From Chromera velia (lineage: Eukaryota > Sar > Chromeraceae), in contig JAHBMJ010005729.1 in the NCBI GenBank assembly GCA_018398765.1, forward strand, positions 21,688 to 67,670: a stretch of DNA of 45,983 nucleotides, written 5' to 3'. Positions 24,238 to 34,640 of the stretch are shown in pieces. The notes beneath the pieces were generated by a model that was not told the origin of the DNA, made no database searches, and saw only the letters and a program-made list of their open reading frames with translations. Within the stretch, counting starts at the first letter, position 1. Each line of letters starts with the position of its first letter. A program made the translations under genes and the position numbers.

Positions 24238-24462
24238 GTCCATCCGTCCATCCGTCCATCCGTCCATCCGTCCATCCATTCATCCATCCATCAGTCCATC
24301 CGTCCATCTTCCATCCATCAGTCCATCCGTCCATCCATCCATCCGTCCATCCATCCATCCGTCCATCCGTCCATCCATCCATCCGTCCATCCATCCATCC
24401 GTCCATCTGTCCATCCGTCCATCCATCCATCCATCCATCCATCCATCCATGCGTCCATCCGT

Positions 24463-24496
<34 letters not shown>

Positions 24497-25456
24497 GTCC
24501 ATCCGTCCATCAGTCAATCCGTCCATCCATCCATCCTTCCATCCACCCGTCCGATTCGCCCCGTCTTTCCTTCCACTCATCTTCTGGCACCTTCTCTTTA
24601 AGTCGAAGGCCGCCCAAAACACATACGCACACACTCACAGACGTGCAGCTGCACATGCACAGAAATACAGATGGGATGAACCCTTGACTGACTGACTGAC
24701 TGACTGACTGACTCACCCCATCCATTTCGTTGGCCTTCCTTCTCTTGAAGTCGAAGGCACCCGGGAACAGCTGCGCGAGTCTGTCGAGTCGGTGTGTTCG
24801 GAGGGCCCGCTGGATGACCACAGCGAGGATATATGCAAAGACGAACGGCCGGATACCGAACTCAAACACCAGAGCAATCACACCCGACCAGATGAAGTCA
24901 CCGGCGTCGCGTGAATTCCAGTTTTGTTTGAAACAGAACCACATCAGATACCTGCATTCATGCGCGCATTCATTCGTGTATGCTTGGATGCGCAGCCGCA
25001 CTTATGCATCCTGTCAATGGAATTCTTATCCTGCATGACAGTGCTCAGTACAATCATAACCCATGCATGCGGAAAGGGGCAGAACGCCAACAGCAAACAG
25101 TAGAGGAGAGGCAAGCAAGGATCAGAGAAGCGATCGATGATGGAAGCAGCCAGCGAGGACAGTCGACTGACTGCTCATGAGTGGGATCAGAGGGAAGGAA
25201 GACAGCAACCACACACACACACAAAATACGTACAGATGCAAGAGATTCAGACAAAGCCAGACAGATGGAAAGACAGACATGAATGTGTGCATATAGTTAG
25301 ATGCATGCGTATGTACGGACCAACCAACCATCCGAATGCCGCGGTGATGAGGCCGAACCAGATATAGCCGGCCAGGGTTCTCCTCTGAGTCCTCTTCAGC
25401 CACTGCTTCGTCTCGTCTACTTTGATCAGAGCGGGGGCGTCCTTCCGACACCACAC
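23664..25456 (-). CDS. exons 21-23: C-terminal membrane segments and tail
   Basis: Exon 21 (25456-25329) has [10 protein letters not shown] then a hydrophobic segment ([15 protein letters not shown]). Exon 22 (24951-24717) has YLMWFCF and [20 protein letters not shown], resembling polycystin segments in which a Pro-containing helix is followed by a basic tail. Exon 23 (23717-23664) gives 17 residues ([17 protein letters not shown]) and stop TGA at 23666-23664. All junction phases agree. Confidence 0.75.
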
Positions 25457-28400
25457 CTGCATGCATTCATTTTCATACAAACACATTCAAATACATGTAT
25501 GAAAATGAATACTTTGATCAGAGCGGGGGCGTCCTTCCGACACCACACCTGCATGCATGCATGCAGCGCCACTCACCCACCTCACTCACATTCATTCAGT
25601 GCAGGATGCTGGGCAAGGCAGACGTCGGAGGAGAGTTGTTTCATTCAAAAAGAAAAGGGCAGCGAAGAAGCTCCAGGCATCGTATCACGGTGAAATCAGA
25701 GGTAAATCAGAGTCCTTTCTCCTGTCTCTCTGTCTGTCTCTGTTCTTCTTAGACGGCGTGAAGAAACTTCAAAACGTTCCCATACAGAAGAATGGCGGGA
25801 AGGAGGAGAAACAATTCAGGGGGGGAAGAATGGACTCGTAGAGACACGACTCTACGACTTCGTTTTGATTTCCAAATAGACAGAAAGGATTACAAAGAAT
25901 TCAGTCACCGCCTGCCTTTGCTATGTGAAAGCTCAAAGAAAGCACTCAAAAATACTTTCCTTCCCTCCCACCTGCAATTCGTGCACCTTGTGGCTTCGGA
26001 CAAGTCCCTTCAACCTAGGCAGGTAGGGGGTTTTGCGTCTCCAGAAAGTGTCGACGAAGAGGAAGAAGGGGTGATGGAGGATGCAGGCGAGGAAGAGACC
26101 CAAGACCACCCGGAGAGAGAGGACGAATGTGCCCAGTTCAGTGCCGTCAAGGGAGACTTGGAAGAAGACCATCCCAAGTGGAGGTTCGACTGTGAACTCC
26201 CACAGAAGAATGCACAGAGAGAACACCGCAATGGTCCAGGACATGAACCACAAAACCCATCTCTGGAGCATTCTGCGGGTCGGCGTGGGGTCCATCACCC
26301 TCATCAGAGGGTAGTCCCTCTTCAGAATTTCCACATACAGCCGATGGAAGGACCAGCTGGCAAACTCGAGACGGTCCATCGCGTCGTCAACGGCCCGTCG
26401 GGCTACGGGATCGTTCTTCAAAATCTTCAACTGCCGAACGATCTCTTCTGAGAAGGCCTCGGCAGTCGTCAGCTTCCCGCTGACTAGGGACCACCCGACA
26501 GGCATGCCGGCCTGCTGCTCTGCGTGGCTGACGTGCAGACGGTTCTTTTTTCCCGACCCGTTCGGAAGCAAAGTGCATGGGACTATTGCCAGCATTGCGG
26601 CAGTGTAGTTTCGGCAGGGGAGCACCTCCACCACCCCCCATTTGAGGATGTCAATCTCGACAGTGAAAGTCCCCCCTGCCACTCCACACTCGAGGACAAT
26701 CGTGCGGTTGGTCGTCTTCTTCCCCCAATTCTCGGGAGGCTTCTCTGGAACTTCCCCGTCCTTCCCGTACTTTCCGACGTGCTCTGAGTTGGGGTCGAAT
26801 TTTCTCCTTGTGAACAAATTCAGAAAGCCGGTGGACTTTCGTGACATTCTCCCGCCCTCTCCGTTCTCATCTCTGAGGTATGCATTGATGATGAAGTGTA
26901 ACGGAAGGGTGACGGCGGCCTGGGGCTGGCCGGATGCGTTGAAGCGATGGAGCTTCGTGCCGTGGTCCGCGTATTTCCCCTGTGCCCCAAAGAGCTCCCT
27001 GATTTCCGGGGGGAGGGTTGCTGTGGCTGCAGACACAAGACTTCCCTGTGAGGGGGTCGCTCTGAAAACGGCGTAGGGGTCGACGGGTCGTGTATCGACA
27101 GGGGTGTCGTCATCGGAGGAGAGGTCATCGGACTCGTCTTCGTCGTCTTCTTCTTCTTTTTCGGAGTCTGAGTCTGAGTCTGAATCGCTCCCCTTCTTCT
27201 TCTTCTTGCCCCCTTTTTTCTTTCCTTTCTTTTTCTTCTTGTCAGAATCGTCTGAATCTGAATCGTCGGAGTCGGAATCAGAGTCGCTGTCACTATCCTT
27301 TTTCTTTCCCTTCTTACCACCCTTCGCCCCCTTCCCCTTCTTCTTGTTTTTCTTTTTCTTGTCGGAGTCATCAGAATCGTCAGAATCGTCGTCCGAATCA
27401 TCATCAGAATCGCTGTCACTGCCCTTCTTTTTCCCCTTCTTCTTGCCGCCCTTTGCGCCTTTTCCTTTCTTTTTATTCTTCTTTTTCTTGTCGAAGTCAT
27501 CAGAATCGTCAGAATCGTCGTCCGAATCATCGTCTGATTCATCATCAGAATCGCTGTCACTGCCCTTCTTTTTCCCTTTCTTTTTACCGCCCTTCGCGCC
27601 TTTTCCTTTCTTTTTGTTCTTCTTTTTCTTGTCATCGGAATCGTCAGAATCGTCGTCTGAGTCGTCATCAGAGTCATCATCTGAATCAGAATCCTCTTTG
27701 CCCTTCTTCTTGCCTCCCTTGGCTGCTCCCTTGCCTTTCTTGTTTTTCTTTTTGGCACCCGAATCATCGCTGGAGTCACTTAGATCATCGCTGTCGCTGT
27801 CACTGAGGTCATCCAAGTCCGAATCTTCTTCGTCTTTTTTCTTCCCCCCCTTGGCCTTTCCCTTCGCTTGTTTTCCCTTTTTCTTGCTTGACGCCTCACT
27901 GGACTTACTCAAGTCATCACTTTCATCACTGTCGTCACTGAGGTCGTCCGAGTCTGAATCTTCTGAATCCTCCGTCTTTCTTTTTGCAGCAGCGGCTTTG
28001 GCTTTGGCTTTGGGCTTTCCTTTCTTTTTGTTGGACCCATCGCTCGAGTCGCTCAAATCATCTGAGTCGCTGTCACTAAGGTCATCGGAATCTGAGTCTT
28101 CTGCGTCTTTCTTCTTGGAGGCAGCCTTTGCCTTGGCGTTGGGCTTTTCTTTCTTCTTCTTGCCCCCCGACTCATCGCTCGAGTCGCTCAGATCGTCAGA
28201 ATCACTCAGAGCCTCAGACCCTAGTCCCCTCTCAGACCCACCCCTGGTCTCTGGAGACCCAGGGCGGGAGTCGACACCTTCAGTGGGGTTGGAGGTCAGG
28301 GACTTCTTCTGGTTGGCAAACAAAACCTTCTGGGCGGCAAAAGGAACCAGGATCCCCCCTGTGCGCCTCTTCTCTCCTGTGTCGCCCATTCCTTTCTTTC

Positions 28401-31400
28401 CATTCCCACCGCTGCCCTCGCTGTCGGATCCGAAAAGGTCCTCTTCATCGTCCTCCTCGACGTCGAGAGCTTCGAAGCACAAGGGCTCAAACTGCAAGCA
28501 AGCACTCGTTCATGTAAATGTTCATGCAATCGGTCGAATCGATCAGTGGATCACTGCACGCACGTGCTTTGGCAGACTGCAGTGAATGGAGGAGGGAGCA
28601 AAAAGGCGCTCCTTGCTGGAGCTGTGATGGCATGCATCGGCAGTGAGCAGCAGGAAGGAAGGAAGAAAGAGTGAGTCCATTCGACAAACAGATCACGTCT
28701 TCGTTCTTCATTGCAGCGATGCATTCATGTTCCTCAGGTGAGTTTGCATGTGAACAGACAGACAGACAGACGTCCTTTGTTTGTGATCTCATGCAGTGAA
28801 GATGATTGGAGCTCAATACAGCTACTTGATTGATTGTCTTGTCTACCTTTTTCTCTTCGGAAAGATGAGATGAAGGCAGCATGATGGCCTTTGCAATACG
28901 TCAGTCAGGAAACAGAACCAAACTCCAACGAAGACAATATTGATAGTATACTGACTGCCTGACTGACCAAAACGCTCTTGTCCGTGAGGCGAATGACGAA
29001 GACGACAGGCTCATGCAGGCGCTCACTTCCTAGGTCGTCCATTGGAGTGACGATGTCCGCCTTGGTGGCGATTCTGGTCAGGTTCTCGTACAGCTTCTTG
29101 TTGCGTTTGTGGAGGTCTCCATCTTCGTTGGACTTCTCCACCGCGAGGGGGGAGAAGAACGCCGTACCCTGCACTGCCACCTTCGTCTTAGCCAGACTCG
29201 AGGAGACAACCTGATTGTTCCATCCAAAGTCCATCTCATCAACTGCCTCCAGCCTGTCCAGGTCGGTCCCGGAAAGCCGTTTTTCGGTCCCGGCATCTTC
29301 CTCATCAGCAGCCATCATGCCCCCCATCTCACTCTCACCCTCAGGCTGACGCATCCCCTCTTCTATGTGAATGCCCATCTCCCCCTCCTGGAACGACGCA
29401 CGGCCCCCGGAGGCCTTCCGTCGTATTTTCGGCAGCTGACTCTCGGAGAATCCAAAACTCCGAAAACTGCCACTCGCAAGAGAAGCCTCATCTGCTATGT
29501 CGTCCTCCCCTATGCCCAGCCGCGCCGCCATCTCGAGATGCCGAGTCGCGTCGGCAATGGCCCGACCGTCCGAGTCGTCCGATTCTTCTGCGCTGATTTC
29601 GGATTGGACTGTATGGGCCTTGGAGAGCCCTGTCTCTGTTTTCATAAGGGGAGACGGCTCTGGCTTCTTTCGCATGGGACTCTTTCCTCTGAAGAACAAT
29701 GCCATCTGTTGTTCGTCATCCTCGTCGTCCTCCTCCCTCTTTTCTGCTTCTGCAGCCTCCCGACGGTGAGCAGAGGACCGCCTCCTTGTCGTCGGAATTA
29801 CCGGAAGGGGTGCGGTTCCCTGTTTCTGCAGCTGCTTTCTGCTCTCTGACGTGTTTGGCTTTGTGTTTGCTGACTTGCCCTTTTCCGCTTCCTTTCTTTC
29901 CCTTCTCTCTTCTGCCGTCTCTCCAAAGACGCTGCCTTCACGGGAATCTGCAGCAGTCTCGAAAACCATCTCCTCCCCCTCTCCCTCTTCATACTCACCT
30001 GAGACATCGGGGGCTGCAGGGAGACCGGAAGGAAGGCCAGAAGATTTGGCAGAGGCAGAGGCAGCAGCCTCGCCCTGCTCATTAGAGCTCGCTGCTGCTG
30101 CTACTGTGTCAGGAAGGTCATCTCGACTTGCGAAAACGGGTTCCTCCTGGATCAGTCGTTCCAGCTCTGCTGCAGAGATCCCCGGTAGACCCCCCTCCTC
30201 CTCGGCCTCCTCCTCGTCTGCTCGCATCTTCTCTCCCTCCTCGTCCAGACAGAAGAGAGGAACTCTAGAATTCTCCCTCGGCATGCTGCCAGGAATGTCC
30301 GCTTCCTCCTCAAATTGAGTCTCGAGGGTGAGAGCCTTGATGCGGCCCAGCATGCGAGTGGGGGAAAGAGACCCGCGGGACTGCGGAGGGGCCTCTGTGG
30401 GCTGTTCTACGATACTCTGAGGGGTGGTTGGCCGCTTGGCTGTTGGGCTCTGGTCCTCTTCCACCAGCATGCCGGGGGCAGGGGGGGGCTCAGTCGGCTG
30501 CTGAGCCTCAATAATGTCTGCGTAGCGGTTCCACTTCTTCCAGGACCGCGCGGCGGCGGACCCGGGCATACTGTTCGGGAGGGTCTCCTCTTCCCCCCTC
30601 CATGCTTCGGGGTTCGAGAGGGGGAACGCCTGTCTGCAGGCGAGGAGACACTCGACAAGTCTCTGGTGGAGACGGTAGACCTCGTCGATCCCACTCAGGA
30701 GAATTGACGCACGCACAAACAGGAGGTTCCCCGCGAGCTCTACCCGAGACTGCTCCTTCATCCCCGGGAGAGTCGGGTGGTATTGACCCGAAAAGAATCC
30801 CTCCCGGGGCGTCTGGCCGATGGCCCCGATGACCAGTCGGTGCACCAAAACGTGGCCTTTCGGGACCTTCTCGGGTCTATCCAGGTCCTGCCACACCCTT
30901 TTCTGCCTCCAGTCGTAGTGGTGGGAGGTGTCCAGTTTCATCAATTTGAGAATCTCCGCGACTGGCCCCCCCTTCTTGAGGGCGGTATCGACGTTCACGA
31001 GGTGAGTGGTCAGTTTGGGAGAAATCACGGGCTTCCAGTGGGAGGAGCCGGGGCCTAGAGGCACGACCATATTACCAAAGGGAATCGAGAGCCCTTGCCA
31101 TCCTTGCTCGAGCGACCCGTCTGCCGCTACAGGGAGGGCGCGGGTGCTTCTCTCAGGACCGAAGAGCATTCCTCTGTCAGTCACATACAGAGACGCACCG
31201 CCTGCATCGGCAGGCATTGCACTCACATTGGCACCCTCCAGTCCCCCCATCTCCTGAGAGAACCACTCGGAGAGATTCGTTTCGTCTGGACGGAACTCTG
31301 CCGGAAGGCGACGACACGTAATCCCCACAACTGCCTGGTGGGGCTCCCATCGGGGGGTCGCCTCCACCGCTGCAACGATGGCAGTGATGCTGCCCCGTCG

Positions 31401-34400
31401 CCGCTTTGATTTGGCAGCCGCGAGGCGACGCCATTTTTGACCGATACGCGCTGCTGCTCTGTGCATTTCGTGTCTTCGTTCACGTGCGTGCAGATCCAGG
31501 GCTGCCTCCAGCTCACCTGCCTCGTAGACTCCCTTGATATAATTTTTTTTCTGCTGTTGTTTCTTTTCCTTTTTCGTTTCTGCACGACTCTTCTCGAGCA
31601 GGGCCACCCTCCTTGCAACCTCTCTGAGAGACCTCAAGTCTGCAACCACGTTGTTTTCTTTGTTGAGCTTCGAGCGGTTTCCGCAAGAGCAGCCACAGCA
31701 GACGAAGCACAGACGTCTGCACGGAAAACAGGCGAGGAACCTAACGACGTTCCCGCAGGCAGTGACAGGCTCTCCCTGCTGTGTCCTCTTGATGAGCTTC
31801 TCGTTGTTCAGATATCGGTTGATGAGCCAATTTTCATCACCCTCTCCTGAGTTCTGGTCATGGAAAAATGCCCTGCATACAGACAGAAAAACATCCGCGT
31901 GTATTTGTTTGTGTACAGTGCAGAAATATCATTTCGAGGCAATGACTGGCGCCGCTTTCTGTCTGTTGAGATGGCTACCGGAACAGAGAAAAAAGAAACA
32001 AATGTCTTCGTACTAGAGCCACGGAAACACGAAAGGACCCCTGGAGGCCCATTGACGCACGCAAAATTTGGTCAACAAATGCGTGCGTCAATAAATGTCT
32101 TCGTACTAGAGCCACGGAAACACGAAAGGACCCCTGGAGGCCTGGCCATTGTGGGCTCTTCGCATGGGATGTGTTTCGAAAAAAAGTTCCAACTTAATTC
32201 TCATGGGTGTACAGACGCACGTTGCCCACTGAATGGGCAGAAGAACAATCACTCATTCAATTAAAAACGCAGCAGGACCACCGACACCGGCAGATTCCTT
32301 CCTTTCCTTTTTTCTTTCTTTCTTTCTTTCTTTCCTTCCTTCCTTCCTTCCTTCCTTCTTTCTTTCTTTCTTTCTTTCTTTCTTTCAAAGGACCGACTGA
32401 CTGACAATGTTCCGATTCCAAGGAGGAGCAGCAAAATCGCGATGAGGAGGAACATCGCGGGGTTTGCTGCAAGTGCAACGAGGTCCTTTGGCTTCGCTCT
32501 CTGTGTCTCCTCTTCCTCCTCCGGGACCTTTTCTGCCGTTGCCCCGGCAGTGATGACGGAGGCGGCGTCGGTAGTCGTCGTGGTCACCTCCGCAGTTCCC
32601 GTCACCTGGATGGACCCGAAATCCGTCAGGTGCTGCGTCAGACACCTCAGGGGACCGTCAGTAGTCACTTGAGTGGCCGTGGTGACGCCTGTGGTGCTCC
32701 AGTTGCCTGTACCCAACTCTCCTGCTGTGGAGTCCCAGAAAGCGCATGTCTGCTCGATGGGCTCGTTGTTTGTGTTGTACGTGACGGCAACGCGGGTGAC
32801 AGGAACGTACATTTCGATGAGCACTGTGGTGGGCAGACTGATGGTAATCTCCTGGTCGCATCTGTACAGCGTGATACCCGACCCTGCAGATTGGGAACTG
32901 AGGGCGCTTGAGTAATAATGGGTATTTCGAGGATGGGAGGTGAAGGAAACAGCAGTGAGGTAAATGGGGGACTGGTCATTGCAGGTCGCGGACGTGGTTG
33001 ATCTGGCCGGCAGGTATCCACTCAACCGTGGCAGTCGTATGCTCAGGCCCGTAGTTGTGTCTGCCATCTCGACGACTGATCCTGTCAGCGAAGTCTCGGA
33101 CAGAGTCCTGGCAACTAAGGTGAGGCTACCAGAGGTGAGGGTCTGCGTGGCAGAGCCTGTAGTCAAGTTTCGCACCAGAAGCCTCGCAGCTTGCTGGGCT
33201 GCTTCCACAATGGAGTCGGCAGCCGAGAGAGCAGAATTGGAGATCGTCAGGCTGTCGCTATCGAGATCACATGCAACTTTGTACTCGGGAGTGCCGGTCG
33301 TGTTCAGAGTCCGGTTGGAGCACGTTGTGTTCACCCTGGCATCGTCAAACGTGTATTTGTTGAAAGTTGAGAGGGAAGTCGAGAGACCGGAGAGGACGGA
33401 GGCGAAGGTCGTGAGGCTGTCAGTAGAGATGGAATCAAAAGATGAGTGCCCGAGAGTGGCGAGGCTCTTTACAGATGTTCCAAGCTGCAGCCAAAAGAAA
33501 AGAGCGTACAAGCAACATTAAGAAGAGATCATCTTCAAGAGGTCGTGGACACATGTCCTTCCTGCCTGAAGTCTCTGAAGGAATGCAACTTTCTTTACCT
33601 ATTTGTTGGTTTCATCGATAGGTTGGTTCTCTTTTTTGTTGCTTTTGTTTGTTTGATGCATCTGTCGACGGTTCTGGGATGATCATCTCTTGATTGACTT
33701 TGTCGTCTGAGTGTGTGGATGGATTGACGCAAAGATTCCGCAGCTGCTGCATGGCGATGCTTTCCTTCTTTGCACGAAATCAAATGAATCGATCGATCGA
33801 TGAATCCATTCATTTACTTTCATACAGAATTCTGCATGTACTTCATATAGAAAAAGAATTCTATATGAACGTAAATGCACGGAAAAGAATCGAACGATCG
33901 ATCGATGAATCCATTCATTCGCCGTCTTTGTCCCTGAAGCGACGGAAAGAAAGATTGTAGACATACCCATCCATCTCATTCACCCTGCTCAAGAAGTCCT
34001 TGCATCCGCGTCAAACCAGCCAAACAAATCATTCATTTAAACACACATTCATGCACTGACCGACCGACCGACTGACTGACTGACCCTACTGAGGTATTCT
34101 CCGTTGGTGACTGAGTCGTTGTTCCTTGACGCCCTCGCGTCCCCTGTGAGGGTGAGTGCCGAGACAGATCGGTCAATTGCCCGCCAGGAGGCCTGTGCGG
34201 CCTGTGCGAGGGCGAGGAACTCATCCGCCGACGGGTTCGAGGCCGAGTGGGTCGACAGGGCTCCCTCCGCCAGGGTGAGGGTAGAGCTGGCCAGGTTCAT
34301 GTACGAGTCAAAGAGGGTGCTGGCTGCGGAATCCTGGTTGCTCAGGGTCGTTGTGTCGAGTGTTGTGCTCTCCAAAGCGCTGTCCATTGAAATGAGATAT

Positions 34401-34595
34401 CTGCATGCAATTATGTATCATCGAGGGCTCGTTGGATGGAGAGGACAAAAGAGAGAAAGAAAAGAGAAATTGAGTGCGCACGGCTAGCTCGAGGGGCAAG
34501 CAGGCATTCTCCGTGCTTCTTCAAAAACGACCTCGAAAGAATGTAGAAATAAAAAGGGACCGCTCATGGTTTGCTACCGGTGTTTTTGGAAGAGG

Positions 34596-34640
<45 letters not shown>

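Noticed and set aside
23544..24695. Long IHPSIHPS (plus) and MDGWMDGW (minus) reading frames
   Set aside because: Translations of the CATC/CGTC tetranucleotide array within an intron.
27104..28585. 493-codon plus-strand ORF rich in Ser, Glu and Phe
   Set aside because: Antisense image of the Lys/Ser-Asp repeat of exon 20, whose minus frame continues in phase into membrane segments.
24717..32406. Adhesion-GPCR identity for the giant protein
   Set aside because: After the GPS helix there is a ~1,800-residue cytosolic stretch before the next membrane segments, unlike a compact seven-helix bundle; the REJ-like region favours the polycystin-1 type.
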